The notes: a model not told the origin generated them from the sequence alone. Counted from the stretch's first letter, positions 1-13,474 are shown. The stretch: 64,000 bases of DNA from Sipunculus nudus (GCA_026874595.1 CM049309.1:7651076-7715075), one strand, 5' to 3'. Program-made: numbers and translations.

Positions 1-475
1 AGGTTTGACTTATCTGCCTAAAATATTGCGTGTTTTTACATCTTGGATAGCTTTCTCAATTTATTGGCAGATGGCACCACCTACATATATGTTAACGCTG
101 CACACATTCAGGCTTATATCTCAGAACTGGTTAGACATATTCCCCTGAAATTTTGCGTGTGTATAGACCTCACATAGCTCTTAATCATACACAAAATTGG
201 TCCTGTTTGTCTGCTGTGGGATAAAATCACTTATATACATGTAGTGGTTTGATTTTTCTGCCTAAAATTTTGCATATGTATACAACTTGGACAGCTTTCT
301 GGATTTTGTGGTAGGTGGCACAACCTACATACACATTTCAGCTGCAGACATCCATGCTAATATGCTACACACCTCACTCTGTTTCTCCTTGCCACTCAAT
401 CCATGCCTCACTTCACCCGTTCCAATCTGATTTTGGCGGATACACATAGTTGCTTGTCGACTTCCCATATTCTAG
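1..475 (+). mobile_element. HLE-B element, 3' part (5' cut by window edge)
   Basis: This is the last part of a non-autonomous Helitron-like element. The sequence holds diverged units with the phrases 'ttttgcatgtgtatag' and 'tggatagctttc'. It then has GGCGGATAC at 435-443, which is the inverted repeat of the family's 5' start GTATCCGCC. A 3' hairpin with arms near 'gttgcttgtcgac' follows, and then the terminal CTAG at 472-475. The hairpin is less perfect than in the copy at 25623-26795, so this copy is older. It encodes no protein. Confidence 0.75.
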
Positions 476-1155
476 TTTGTTGATATTCTATGATTGTTTC
501 TGTATGGGGAGACCTTGGAACACTGAAAAGGCAAATAAAAAAAAAATACAAAAATATGACCCCGGGAATATGAAGCCAACCACAGGAATTTCTTACTGCA
601 TAAACATTTGTCAGACATGCATTATGTAGGCTTATGAACAGTCACATTAAAAAACAGGAAATTGTAGAATTTCTGCAATATCATCATGGCAACTTAAAGG
701 AAATACATTGACATTACTAATATGATCAACATTTATTCTTCCCTATAACTGCAAGTATGTTATAGCAGAACTTTTAGTGCTGAGCAGATGTATTACACAA
801 CACTTTGTGAGTAGATATTCTAATGTCAGGCCATTTCTAATGTCAGACCTGCCTGTGTTGGATAGGTGTTCCTGATGCCTGTTTTATGTTACCAATTATA
901 TTGTCTGTACTTTTGGGATCCTCCCATCTGTTAATATGACAGTTAAGACATTCAGTGTAGAACCCTTGAAAAACAGGATTGAATTCCTTGCTGTTAAGAT
1001 TATAAAGCTGTGTTTCCATGTGTGCGTATGTGCTTTATATGTTAAAAAATTAGATGTGCACATGTATGCATGTATTATGCATGAATTGGCAGATGTATAT
1101 TGTGGCAGGCAATCTGGTTGGTCATTTTGAAAAAGACGCTAGGGCGATGCCATTT
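476..1155. other. AT-rich stretch without a recognised gene
   Basis: No exon-like open frame with splice signals, RNA gene or known element end was found. The short open frames here have no recognisable domain and AT-rich, non-coding-like composition. Confidence 0.5.
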
Positions 1156-1156
1156 T

Positions 1157-2850
1157 TAGCTCAGCTGACTGTAAGTCAACTGAGGTATAGGAATGGCGCT
1201 TTGTCCATCGTTCGGCAGGGCACAAATCGTAACTGCTGGACCTAGAATTTTTTAAGTAAATATCCAGGGAGTTCAATAAAAAATCTCCTTGGAAACCTGA
1301 AATTAGCTCACTGCTACCTATATCCTCCGAGCTATGGGGCTTGAAAGTACCCCCCCCCCCCCCCCAGAATAATCAAAAATATGATACAGAACCTGCAATA
1401 TCTTGATAATTAATGCATGGATTGTCATGAATCTTGCCTTGAATATTGACCATGACTAGTTTTGTCAGTTCCCGAAAAGTGGTGGCGCCACCTGTATTTT
1501 TTGTTATTTTTACGAATATTTAAACATTTTTTTAACGATAAAATGACAACACATGTCAGTTTCTCAGCTGTAATTACATCTAGTGTCCCAAAACCTGGTG
1601 TGTTTATTGATTACAAGTGGATGCCATATAGTTATCAACCTGTCTGTCTGTCTGTTTGTTTGTCTGTCTGTCCATCTGTCAATCCACACAAATTTGTTTC
1701 CAGATGATAACTCCAGGTTGTATTGACACATGGATTTCAAAACTTGACCCACATATGGCCCACCAGTAAAGCAAGAACCAATATGATTTTGGGGTCATGA
1801 GGTCAGAGGTCAAGGTCACAGGACTCACTTTTTTAAAAAAGATTATGGCTGCATTTTAAGCCAAGCTTTTCATCCCAAATTTTCCATGTTGCATATTTGG
1901 CTGACTTGCCAGTATGGGGAGAGCATAAATGCATTTTGGGTCACATGGTCAAAGTTCAAGGTCACAGGGGCCATCTGTTTACAAATTAGTTTCCAGTTGA
2001 TAACTCCAGTTTAGTTTGACATATTGGTTTCAAACTTAACTTATACATGATACAACACTTGAGTAAGAATCGTGTGGATTTTGGGGTCCTACGGTCAAAG
2101 GTCATGGTCACAGGACTCATTTCATTAAAAAGAATGCATATGCAATTGAAGCCAAACATTTCATCCCAAACCTTCCATCTTCAAGATATTGCTAACCTGC
2201 CAATAGGGGCAGATTCTGTTCAATTTTGGGGTCATGAGGTCAAAGGTCAAGCTCACAGTACCAACATATTTAGAAAGATTGTGGATGCATTTTAAGCCAA
2301 ACTTTTCATCCAAAATCTTCCATCTTGCACATATAGCTGAGCTGCCAATAGGGGAAGAGACTGATTGATTTTGGGGTCACAAGGTCAAAGGTCATGGTCA
2401 CAGGGGCCCATCAATCCACATATTAGTTTCCAGATGATAACACCAGTTTAGTTTGAAATACTGGTTTCAAACTTGACTTATATATTGCTCACCACTAAAG
2501 TAAGAACTGTTGGTTCTGGGGTCATGAGATCAAAGGTCAAGGTCACAGGACCCACTACTTTAGAAAGATTGTGGATGCATTTTAAGCCAAACTTTTCATC
2601 TCAATCCTTCCATCATCAACATGTGGTGCACCTTCCAATTGGGGAAGTTTCCTTTTGATTTTGGGGTCATAAGGTCAAAGGTTAAGGTCACAGGGCCCAT
2701 CCATTCACAAATTAGTTTATGGATGATAACTCCAGTTTGGGTAGACAGGTTGGCTTCAAACTGATCACAGGACCAATATTTTGGAAAACCTCATAAACAA
2801 ATATCCTTATAGACAAACGCAGGTGAGTGTCGAGACCCATGGGTCCCTAG
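1157..2850 (+). mobile_element. HLE-E element, full length
   Basis: Both ends are visible. The 5' end is the imperfect hairpin AGCTCAGCTGAC (1158-1169) pairing with a following GTCAACTGAGG. The 3' end has a hairpin around GACCCATGGGTC (2833-2844) and then CTAG at 2847-2850. After the 5' end comes a GGGCACAAATCGTAAC segment, a 17-base C run (about 1350-1366), the palindrome GGTGGCGCCACC at 1481-1492 and a (GTCY)n tract around 1640-1675. About four tandem units of roughly 290 bp follow, each with GGTCAAAGGTCAAGGTCAC-like half-site clusters. These units resemble the 288-bp units of HLE-A although the ends differ. No transposase or Rep is encoded. Confidence 0.8.
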
Positions 2851-3119
2851 TTCCAGGAAACGCTGAGATCCTGTGGACCCTATGTGTAAAAATGGCCACA
2901 GCAGCATTTTTCACATATATATGCACATTTATACTGATGGACACATGTAAACACTCCAGGTACAAGTCACATGAGATTTATTCAAGCATATATGAGCACA
3001 TTGAAACACAGCTTTTGTTGTCCTTTTTGCAACTGGTGAGAATAATTGTAAGTCATAACATACAAATTTCAACATGCATTCCACAGGTTTCTATGATATA
3101 ATACTCTCATTATGAGTTT
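2851..3119. other. Flank of HLE-E, no gene seen
   Basis: An open frame runs out of the end of the HLE-E element into this flank, but its first residues are element sequence. It has no domain and no splice support. Confidence 0.5.
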
Positions 3120-3480
3120 TTATTCCTGTGCCATACAATAGAGGACTACTTAAATTGTCTTCGTCTGTTCATCCGTCTGTCTCGCCCAATTCTTTTACCA
3201 CATATCCCTAAGGTCCTTGCTGCTTTTTTCACCAAATATCACAGACTTACTCAGCATAAGACTGACATGTGAATATAAAATGCAATTGGCGCCGCCTCTG
3301 TTTAAGAGTTTTTGTGCTCCATAATGGCCTTTTTCACTCTTATTTCAGATAAGTCAATAAATAAGAACATTTAAGCCTTCAGAAAATCATTTGCAAGAAT
3401 TCCTTTGAGCTAGCGAAACTCAGTGAATACTGTATTGAATATAATTATTATCAGACTAATGTTTCCACATACACAATAAT
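3120..3480 (+). repeat. Dispersed repeat, paralogous to 57180-57520
   Basis: The stretch from 'ccaattcttttacca' to 'gtttccaca' matches the segment at about 57200-57510 in order and spacing. Shared phrases include 'cagcataagactgacatgtg', 'taatggcctttttcact' and 'ttatcagactaatgtttcc'. It carries a diverged form of the GGTGGCGCCACC palindrome (ggcgccgcc). The ends are not defined, so it is a dispersed repeat of unknown class. Confidence 0.65.
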
Positions 3481-4151
3481 AGATACCGGTAGTACAAATA
3501 CTTATTTAATACACCCAGGTACAGGTACCAGGTGCTTTGTACTACTGTCATACAGCTTCATGCATGTACAGGTACAGTTTTCCCTGCTTTTGTGACCAAC
3601 CTTTCTGCCAAGGAAAAACAGTCAGCAAATGCAGGTGGTCATTGTAAATAAATGGACATGAAAACTGGTTACCATTGACAATCTTATTACAGCTTTTAAT
3701 AGAAATTTGGCAATAATTTAAGTATTTACCAATTTTTTTAATACATCAGTGTTGTACATCTTTATATGTCATTAATTAAACTTTGAAATAGATTTTGATA
3801 TATTTAAATATATGTTAGTCACCCATGATGTTTTTCCTTCCAAAATGTAAGTCATTTGTCCATGTCAGTTGACATGTCACTGTCATTTGTATAAAACAGC
3901 CATACTAGGAATAGAAGTGGCCACAATGGTAGGGGACCTGTGTACACTGGGGAACCCACTTCCCTATGAAACCTGTGACCAGCATAAGGCCTGAAAAGGA
4001 GTGAAAAAAGAGGGAAACCATTGTGTTAGGTGATCTGATCCACCAATCAGCATACAAAGTCATTTTTGGGCATTTTTTTTGCAGAAAACTTTGAAGTGAA
4101 AATGCTTTGGTATTTATTTAATCACTTAATTTCATCAGTATTTGGTTTTCT
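3481..4151. other. AT-rich stretch without a recognised gene
   Basis: Nothing beyond AT-rich, apparently single-copy sequence was recognised. Confidence 0.45.
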
Positions 4152-4155
4152 TATT

Positions 4156-5735
4156 GTATCCCCAGACAAAGTCGGGGGGAAAGTATGGTTTAGGCATGGT
4201 TGCATAGCCACTTCCACCCTAGAGAAATTTCTTTCAGGCGAGATAATTCAAAAATATTTCATGGATCTTTACCAAATTTGGCATGTCCATACATATGGAT
4301 GAGAGGACGAAGCCTATAAAAATGACTTCATGACCTTTACCAGGAGAGTGACCTTGACCTTGAAAGGTCCATTTTGGGGGGAAATCTCTCAAATACTTAA
4401 ATATCTCAAGAAATATTTCATGGATTGATCCAAAAATCAAGGTGACTGAAGATCTGGGATAGTGTTGTCATGAACCAGAAAATGGTGGTCCCACCTATTA
4501 TCCTTTTCTTGTTTTCATGCAGTTTTATACTCCCATCATTGTCACTTTACAGTACTGTGAGCATTATAAGTCAAAACTAATGGACAGATTCCTTTCATAT
4601 TATGTATATACATAGGTATGGGTAAAAGGATGATGCATATTTAAATTGGGGTCTTGACCTTTACTATGAGAGGGACCTTGACCTTGAATATTGCCATAAA
4701 TGGTGAAAATCACACAAAATCATAAATATCTCAATTAGGGATGCATGGATTCGTCCAAAAATCAAGTTGACCGAAGATCATGGATAGCTTTGTCTTCTGT
4801 GGAAGACAGGTAGCACCACCTTCTGTCTTTTTCTTGTTTTTGCTCCGTTTAATACACCATTATTGCCACTTGACAGTACTGTCCATTCATCTTGCAGAGT
4901 TTTCTCATCAACCACACAGGTGGCACCACCTACCTTAACAATTTCAGAGGATAAATTAATGCCCTTTTCACAGGAATGATTTGCAGTATTGGCCTAAAAA
5001 TTGTGCTTGTTCATAGATGTTGGATACCTCCATCTCATATTCAAGACTAGTGGCGCCATCTGCAATAATTTTTGTGTGGTGTCCATCCATACATTTGCTT
5101 TAGAAGAAAATTGCTCATATTTCATGAGTCGTTCAATGTGATGGTCTGAAATTAGGCATGTACATCCATCTTAGCGAGTTTTCTCATTAAGAAGACAGGA
5201 GGTGCCACCTAACTCACTGTTTTCAAGTATAAATTAATCCCATTTTCTCATGAGTGATTCACCATATTGGCCTGAAAATGTGCATGTCCATTGATCTTTA
5301 ATACCTCAATCTGGTATTGAAGACTGGTGGAATGGTTTTCATGTGGTGTCCATCTGTATATTTGATTAAGGTGAATATTGCTCATATCTCAGGCGTGTTT
5401 CAATGTATTGGTCTGAAATTTGGCATGTACATGTATACATCTTGGAGAGTTTTCTCATAGACCAGTCAGTTGGCGCCATTTACCATCCTGAAATTGTTCA
5501 TGTCAGTAGATCTTGGATACCTCCATCTTGTATTCAAGACTGGTGGCACCATCTGCAGTTGTATTTGGATGGCTTCCATCTGTCTATTTGCTTTGGGTAA
5601 ACAATTGCTCATATCTGAGGTGTTGATTGATGTATCAGCCTGAAATTTTGGTATATTTTTCAGTCTTGGATAGCTTTGTTGTAGACCAGACAGGTGGCAC
5701 CACCATTGTAGTTATTTCAGGTTTCAGAGAGCGTA
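4156..5735 (+). mobile_element. HLE-A fragment: 5' end present, 3' end missing
   Basis: It begins with GTATCCCC at 4156-4163 followed by 'agacaaagtcggggg', the HLE-A 5' hairpin with a decayed right arm. The next 700 bp match the HLE-A 5' region: 'atatttcatggatctttacc', 'gaccttgacctt' and the 'gtggtcccacctatt' form of the GGTGGCGCCACC site. After about 4900 it continues with degenerate units that repeat 'gacaggtggcaccacc' and 'cttggatagcttt'. No 3' hairpin with CTAG is found, so the copy is truncated or its end has decayed. Confidence 0.65.
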
Positions 5736-8290
5736 TACTAAGTATGGTCATAAATATTCACAAAGTACACTCAGAATGGTCATTAAAGTTTGAAAGGGTT
5801 TTCTGACAAAAATACCAAGTACTACAACTCTGTATGTATCAGTTCAAGGACTTAAATATTACAATTAAAATAGTCAACCAACTGGCAATGAACAAAATAG
5901 ATATTTTGTAACATTAATAGGGTTGGGGCCTATTACATGTAAAAGTAATCAAACATTAATTACATATATGGGCATGGCTCATGTAAAGTATCATTCATGG
6001 AAGAAAGGCCAACTGATTTAATTTAAAATAGGAAAAACTGCAATAAAACACATATCCAGTCTGGTTTCATATATTAAAGTGCACAATAGTTATACTAATG
6101 ATAATATATCATTGCATAATGTTCAGATTTACACTTTTCTCTGAAGGGAGGGCAACACTGGCTGTCATCATCATATATGAACCTTGCGTGTATTGATTAT
6201 AGTATCAGGCATTAGAAACATTTGCTGAATATTATTTTAAACATAATATCTTGAAGTCATTTGTGCAAATAATTTCATCTAATATACTTTTATCACATAT
6301 TATCCTTTATCAGAAAATATCTCTTGCTTCTTGATAACACTGGCATGTGCCAGTTAGAGCACATGGAAATAATTGTTCGTTCAAACCTTTGATGATGGAA
6401 AACCTTTTAAGTCAGTGACTACCTTAATCATATACAGTAATATATCACATTAATCATCACATAAATCCTAATTTCTTTACTATCACTGCTGATTAAAGTT
6501 ATGTCATAAATACTGGAATTTTAAATACAAGGTAATTTTACTTAACTTATTGATGCGAACTATCTATGTGAATAATTCATATAAATATTTTCATGCAGAA
6601 TATATAGTAAATAACAATTTGCGTATACTAAGTTCGTAAATTACATCTATTTTTACCCCTGTAATCATTACAATTACAATAACTTGCCATTGAATTTTGT
6701 TCAATGAAAAAATACATTCAGTTACTTTGTATTTAAATTGTAATTAATAACAGGTAATTACAATTCCACATTACAATCACCTCTATCCTGAACATTACCA
6801 AATTACAGGATTTCTGTCAAGCCGTTTCAAGCCAGCAAACTTTTTACCACTTGAGGCAAGTTAGGCCACAATAGCCAGCTGAATTTTAATTAAAGTCCAG
6901 TCTTTTCCAGGCTAGCTACAATTGTGTGTCTACCACAGCTTCACATTAAGGGCCATACATGCCCCTAACACTACACATGGGTGTTAACCCCCCTTCCCCC
7001 CCCCCCCTCCCTTTCCTCTAATCTTATGCATAAAGCTCTTTGTTTTCAGGTGCCCTTCACCCATGACTATCATGATTTTTGTTATTATTTAACAAAGATT
7101 TATGTGATGGAACCTGTTTAAATATCATATTGAAATATCCTTACAGGAAATGAATGGAACATGAACCTAATTTCCCAGTACAGGCTGCAGTGTCATGTTA
7201 TCAATTTATACTTGTGAGTCATTGTAAACACCAGTTCTCACCAGCAGAACATTAAAATTCGATGTATGAATCACACAAAGCGTGCATGGATCCATTTAGC
7301 TTGTCTCCAGGGACATCTTTGATTATAACAGATAAAAGTTTACCTTGCATGAATATGAGTCACCTATATAGTGATCAGTGATTTTATGTCAGCCAGCCTC
7401 CTATCTATATGTCTATAACATTTTGTAACCATTGATGATACAAACAGGCATACAGGTACTTTTATGGGAGACCTTTTATGAGACTATACACAAGGTCATT
7501 GGGTCTTGATTTCTAAGGGTTTTGTGCTGAAGTGACATTTTATCAATAATATCAGTGTTATACACCTTTCACATCAAAAATGCAAAATGGTTTCCAACAG
7601 TTTTGAATGTGAATTGAGCATTCACAGTGTTTTCAATCTGGCCAAAACGATTCCAATAAAATGATCTCTTCTGCTAAATTGCCATGTGAATGCTCCAATT
7701 CCCATTTAAAACTACTTAGACCCTGTTTTGATTAAACAACTGGGTCACAGCACAAGCATGAATGCTTGCATCACTCACATACGAGTGCGTCTTTTTTGGG
7801 AGGTTCCTCGGTGTTATGACCCAGCATTGGGGATGATAACACACCCAGGACCCGCAGGTGCGGTAGACACTGGGCCTTGGTGACCACAGGATATAAAAAA
7901 AATGATAGGAAGCGAGTGCTACCGTCCTGTCAAGTAGTTCTAAACCGAAATGGAAACTCCGCAGATGTACATACTTAGTTAAGAATTAGTTAAGTGAGCA
8001 TTAAAAAATGGAGATGGTTACCTCCACCCAAAAAAAAAAATGTTTTTACATTGTTCCATATATAAAATGTTCTCCTCATGCATTGGTGCTTGATGCCTGT
8101 CTGAATGCACAATATGTTTTGAAACCGATTTGGTCAATTTGCATTACCCAAAACATGTTTTGTATGTGATAGGGGTATTAGGAATGCAGACATATCTTAT
8201 ATATGGGTATGCATTGAAGGTGAAAGTGTTCAGTGAGGTGCGGGACTACCGGTTTATAGATTTTTCTTGGATAATTATTTCTTTCTGGCT
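5736..8290. other. AT-rich stretch without a recognised gene
   Basis: This is 2.5 kb of AT-rich sequence with many short runs such as TGTAATTACAAT near 6650-6780 and a pyrimidine tract at about 6975-7020. A small perfect hairpin with arms CAAGCATG and AATGCTTG lies at 7753-7768. No coding exon, tRNA or element end was recognised. Confidence 0.5.
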
Positions 8291-8293
8291 TTT

Positions 8294-9317
8294 TAGCCCT
8301 CAGCCCTTAGGCTGATGGGCTATTGTCGTCACCCAAGCTGTCCGTCCGTCCGTCCGGCGTCCATAAACTTTTACCTTGTGAGCGGGATATCTTGAAAAGG
8401 ATTCACCGTCAGATTTTTATTTCCTCGGTAAAGATGTATACAAAATCTCGGTCAAGTTCAAAGATGGGTGACCTTGACCTATTTTTCTACATTTTAGAGC
8501 TGATTATAGAAAATTACTTAGATGCTTATTACTCAGGAACCATTTGGTGGATTTTCACAAAACTTACTTTGATTATTAGGACTGATAGTCTGTACCTGCC
8601 ACACAAGTTTGGTGGCGCCACCTACAATTTCTGATTTTTTATGAATTTTTATCGGATTTTTCAACTTTTACCTTGTGAGCGGGATATCTCTAAAAGAATT
8701 CACCGTAGGAATTTTATTTTTTTGGTGAAGATGTATATTGACAAAATCTCGGTCAAGTTCGAAGATGGGTGACCTTGACCTATTTTTCTACGTTTTAGAG
8801 CTGATCATAGAAAAACATTTAGAAGCTTATTTCTCAGGTACCGTTGGGTGGATTTGCACAATACTTACTATGATCATAGGGACTGATGGTCTTTAACTGC
8901 TACACAAGTTTGGGGGCGCCACCTGCAATTTCTGATTTTTAATGAATTTTTCTTGGATTTTTCAACTTGGGCCTTGTGAGCGGGATATCTCTAAAAGGAT
9001 TCACAATAGGAATTTTATTTCTTTGGTGAAGATATATATTGTCAAAATCTTGGTCAAGTTTGAAGATGGGTGACCTTGACCTACTTTTCAAGGTCATAGA
9101 GCTTATAATAGAATAAAACTTAGATGCTTATTTTTCAGGAAGCATTTGGTGGATTGTTATGAATCATGGTACATACCTCTCAATTTTAAATTTATAACTG
9201 AGACATGTACAGATATACATCCATGTGAGAACAGATATTTAGTACTTGTTACTGTTACCACCTCTAAACACTGTTCTTTTGGCTGAGGGCTTTTGTCAGC
9301 TTCTGCTGATATTCTAG
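8294..9317 (+). mobile_element. HLE-C element, full length (about 1.0 kb)
   Basis: The 5' hairpin is AGCCCTCAGCC (8295-8305) pairing with GGCTGATGGGCT (8310-8321), followed by a (GTCC)n tract. Near the 3' end GGCTGAGGGC (9281-9290) repeats the left arm in inverted form. A hairpin with arms TCAGC (9296-9300) and GCTGA (9305-9309) follows, then CTAG at 9314-9317. The body is three direct units of about 300 bp starting near 8364, 8665 and 8968. Each has TGACCTTGACCT (first at 8469-8480); the first unit has a perfect GGTGGCGCCACC at 8611-8622. It is non-autonomous, and open frames inside it are repeat by-products. Confidence 0.85.
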
Positions 9318-10699
9318 TGTTAGACCAGCAGCAGTGGCATCCAGATCGTGTCAGAATCTTGTGTAGTGCCTGCACACTGATGTGACATTATTATACCAGC
9401 CAACGGAACACTGCATATTCACTGGAAGTATAAATGAACAGCTGCATCAGATTATAGTCCTAGGTCATAACTTTCATTTGATATATAACTTGTACTTTTT
9501 GGGATGTTTACAGTATTGGCGAATTTATCCTCATTCAGCAACCTTGACCTATAAGACTGGGATTTTATGACCAAAACGCACAGGAGTTTTAGGTGCATTG
9601 ACAGACAGTTTTAGAAAGTAGACAGAGACGGCAGATGTACCTCCACCAGAATTGTGCTAAGTTGAGATGTACATAATCATCTAGGGAAGCATGTTCACAA
9701 ACCCCATGCCTGGATTACAGATGAGCTCCAGAAAAAAAGGCTTTGTCCCTTGGCAAGGATAAATGAATTGCCCCACCTTGCAGTGGTTTTGAATCCTTTA
9801 GTTATAAAAACCTTTTAATGATCTAGGTTACCTTCAAATTCATTGGATTGTTCCTTAACCTTCCACAGAATTTCATCAAAATCTGTTCCTAACTTTTTGA
9901 GTAAAATTGCTAACGGACAATTAAACCATCCAAGACAGAAACATAATAGTATTATAAGTATTATAAGTTAGATAAACTTTCACAGATAATAATGAACACA
10001 GTTAGCTTGCATTTTTAACCATATTAATATTCTCCTTTACTGTCTGTTGAAGTGACCTGTAGAATTAAAAGGAATCTTATATTTTATATATATCACAGGA
10101 CAAAAAAGGAAAAGTTATTAAATATCGCAATAGCTAGGTTTTTAGATTTTTTTCTATATTTGTTGTTTTAAATATAAATAAATTTATTGATTTTCCCCCA
10201 TCAAACCAGAGAGCCTGCTGCAAATGTTAATAGACATTTAGACATATTTGACAGAATGAGTTAACGTGTTATAGTATATGGAGAAAATACCTTCTGAACG
10301 TCATAAGGTAATGTTTTTTCATAAAAAAGCTTTTTTAAGGTATACATGTTATAGATTTACACTACCATTTGTACCTTAAATTTCCATTATGTTTAATTTG
10401 TCTGAAATGAGTCGCATGCAACCAATTTTTTGCCATTATTTGCTTGCAATTTGTTAATTTCAGTATATAGTGAACCAATATGCTTCTACAATAATATTAA
10501 AAATCTTGGTTATTCTTTTTTTATAAATTCATAATGGTGGATAGACATTTCACACAGATAGGACATTTCAGATTGGATACTAGTATTTTTTAGAGCCTTT
10601 TTGCAATGGGTAAGATACATTGATGAGGTTAATATTAATAATGTTCATAAACATGGATTAATAATAAATTATCTTTTTATATCCATTTTAAATATAATG
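9318..10699. other. AT-rich stretch with a dispersed-repeat fragment
   Basis: No gene was recognised. The part at about 9640-9950, from 'acctccaccagaattg' to 'gctaacggacaattaaacc', reads like the end of a common dispersed repeat and shares the 'cctccacca' motif with 63243. The remainder is AT-rich. Confidence 0.45.
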
Positions 10700-12273
10700 G
10701 GGTAAAATCACTCATATCTTTGCAGTGGTTTGACTTACCTGCCTAATATTTTGCAGGTTTATACATCTTGGATAGCTTTCTGGATTTTGTGGCAGGTGGG
10801 GCCACCTACGTTTGTTTACGCTGCAGACATCCAGGCTTATATCTCGGGAACCATTTGACTGATTGGGCCAAAAGTTTGCATGTGTATAGATCTCACATAG
10901 CTCTTTATCATAGGCAAAACTGGTGGCACCACCTGCAACCATTTTTGCACAGCGTCTGTCTGTTTGTCTGCCGTGTGATAAAATCACTCATATCTCGGCA
11001 GTGTTTTGACTTATCCACCTGAAATTTTGCAGGTTCATACATCCTGGACAGCTTTCTTGATTTTATGACAGGTGGCGCCACCTTCATTCACGTTAACGCT
11101 GCAGACATCCAAGCTTATATCTCGGGAACCGTTCGACAGATTGGGCCAAAATTTTGCATGTGTATAGATCTCACAAAACTCTTTATCATACGCAAAACTG
11201 GTGGCGCCACCTGCAACCATTTTTGCACAGCATCCATCTGTTCATCTGCCTTGGGATAAAATCACTCATATCTCGGCAGTGGTTTGACTTATCCACCTGA
11301 AATTTTGCAGGTTTATACAACCTAGACAGCTTTCTTGATTTTTTGACAGATGGTGCCATCTTCATTCATGTTTACACTACAGACATCCTTATCTCGGGAA
11401 CTGTTTGACCGTTTCGGCCAAAATTTTGCATGGGTATAGATCTCCTTGACAGCTTTCTTGATTTTGTAACAGGTGGCACCACATACATTCACGTTTACAC
11501 TGCAGACATCCAAGCTCATATCTAGGGAACCGTCTGACAGATTAGGCCAAAATTTTGCATGTGTATAGATATCACATAGCTCTTTATCATACACACCTAA
11601 AATTTTGCAGGTTTATACATCTTAGACAGCTTTCTTGATTTTATGACAGGTGGCGCCACCTTCATTCACATGCACGCTGCAGACATCCAAGCTCATATCT
11701 TAAGAACCATTTTTGCACAGCGTCTGTCTGTTTGTCTGCCGTGGGATAAAATCACTCATATCTCGGCAGTGGTTTGACATATCTGCCTAAAATTTTGCCT
11801 GTTTATACATCTTGGATAGCTTTCTTGATTATGTGGCAGGTGGTGCCACCTACTTTTATGTTTACACTGCAGACATTCAGGCTTTTATCTCTGGTTTGAC
11901 ATACCCCCCTGAAATTTTGCATATGTATAGATCTCATATAGCTCTTAATCGTATACAAAATTTGGTGGCGCCACCTGCCACCATTTTTGCACAGCGTCCG
12001 TCTGTTTGTCTGCTGTGGGATAAAATCTCTCATATACAAGTATTGGTTTGACTTATCTGCCTAAAATTTTGCATATGTATACAACTTGGACAGCTTTTAG
12101 ATTTTGTGGTAGGTGGCGCAACCTACATTCACATTTCGGCTGCAGACACCCATGCTAAATTGCAACACACCTCACTCAATTTCCCCTTGCCACTCAATCA
12201 ATGCCTCACTTCACCTGTCCCACTCTTATTTCAGCAGATGCATGTAGTCTCTTGTTGACAACCCGTATTCTGG
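10700..12273 (+). mobile_element. HLE-B element, 5' truncated, long tandem body
   Basis: The copy begins inside a unit; the GTATCCGCC 5' hairpin is absent. It carries tandem units with a period near 277 bp, seen from repeats of 'aaatcactcata' at 10705, 10981 and 11258. Each full unit holds two GGTGGCGCCACC-type palindromes, perfect at 11071-11082. The last part has CAGCAGATGCATG in place of GGCGGATAC, a decayed hairpin and a terminal CTGG at 12270-12273, which still fits CTRR. The unit around 11400-11600 is internally rearranged and shortened. Confidence 0.8.
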
Positions 12274-12459
12274 TTTTAAAATGTCCTAGTCCGAAACTTG
12301 CAGGTCTGAAATATCCATATTGCTGAAATCATAATACTAAGGTAGATATGCAGGACATAAGAGGATCAATATTAGATTTTTAAAATAATCCTCCATTCAT
12401 ACTCCCAAACTTTGCACAGGTTCACGCTAGGCCTCTAGGCCTTATTTCAAATTTTACAC

Positions 12460-12585
12460 ATTTTTTTCTATTTTTGAGACCTTCAAAGATGTGGTTGTCT
12501 GACTGTTAACAGGACACAAATCATAACCATTGCACCTAGAAACTTTTAACTTGACATTTAGGTCTCTGTTACCCCACATGCAGAA
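12460..12585 (+). mobile_element. HLE-E core fragment
   Basis: The phrases 'ctatttttgagaccttcaaagatg' and 'gttaacaggacacaaatc' match the tandem core of the HLE-E element at 51454-52558. Neither element end is present. Confidence 0.5.
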
Positions 12586-12765
12586 ATTTTGCTGTTTCAA
12601 CTGCTGTTGCTACTTAACAATTAAGCAGTGGTTAGTCAGCTAATTAGCATTGGTTGAGATTTTTCACATGCAAATCCAAAACTGCTAAGTAATATATATT
12701 CATGAATCTCCCTTAACAACTTGAGGTACATTGTATAATGAGGATATAAAGGAGGATAAACTTGT

Positions 12766-13095
12766 GAAGTGATTGCGAGGTTGTGAAGTTATTGTCAAGT
12801 TGCTAAGTTATTGTAAAGTTGTAAAGCTGCTGCAACTGAGCAGCTAATTTACAACTTCTCAGCTTACAGCTAACCTAGCAACTTAAACTAGACCACTTGA
12901 CATATTCTGAACAACTTTGCAGCTTATTAACAACTTCACAATTTCTTTATGACTTTGTTGTATCATCGGTGCATGATTTGCCAGTTCTTTACACCTTCTT
13001 CATGACTTTACAGCTTCACGGCTTTGTAGCCTCTTCACGGCTTTGCAGCTTCTTTACAGCTTTGCAGCCCCTTTACAGCTTTGCAGCCTCTTAAC
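12766..13095. repeat. Degenerate short tandem repeats with inverted partner
   Basis: From about 13010 to 13090 a 19-bp unit (cttcacggctttgcagctt and variants) repeats about four times. Upstream, 12766-12830 has 'gttgtgaagttattg' and 'gttgtaaagctgctgcaa', which are complementary to the later 'ttgcagctttac' and 'caacttcac' words. The whole stretch could fold on itself. No coding evidence. Confidence 0.55.
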
Positions 13096-13206
13096 AACTT
13101 AGGTTCATTAAGTACATGTATACAAGTAAATATTTGCCGAAAGAGATTTAATTTCTCTCTACAATGAACCCAGGGCTTACTGAATCATATACATATATAT
13201 ATATAT

Positions 13207-13474
13207 GTCAAGGCCCAGATTGCAATCTGGACAGATCTTAGATCTGTCCAGCCCAAATTGCGATCGCAGTTCAGGCTGGCCCAAACTGCGATCGCAATCC
13301 TGGCTGGCCAGATCTTAGATCCGTCCAGCCTTTATTGCGATCGCAGTTTAGTTCGGCCCAGATTGCGATCTTGTCTTTCTTGCTTCAGGATCGCAATCTT
13401 GACTGGACAGATCTAAGATCTGTCCAGTCAAGATTGCGATCCTAAACTTGACCAGCCCATATTGCGATCCATGC
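13207..13474 (+). repeat. Left copy of a 268-bp palindrome-rich inverted repeat
   Basis: It runs from GTCAAGGCCC to 'attgcgatccatgc' and matches the reverse complement of 23078-23344 over its whole length. Inside are small perfect palindromes: GCGATCGC and an AGATCTTAGATCT core with GGAC/GTCC arms. An (AT)n microsatellite lies directly outside each copy. The pair could be terminal inverted repeats of a DNA transposon, or two opposed copies of a dispersed repeat. Confidence 0.75.

Noticed and set aside
2781-3101. A 106-codon open frame
   Set aside because: Its first codons are the 3' end of an HLE-E element, and no domain or splice signal supports the rest.
10700-12273. Regularly spaced near-identical units with a palindrome, considered as a CRISPR array
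   Set aside because: Units are about 277 bp with no short repeat/unique spacer alternation, the genome is animal, and the same units lie in an element with Helitron-like ends.
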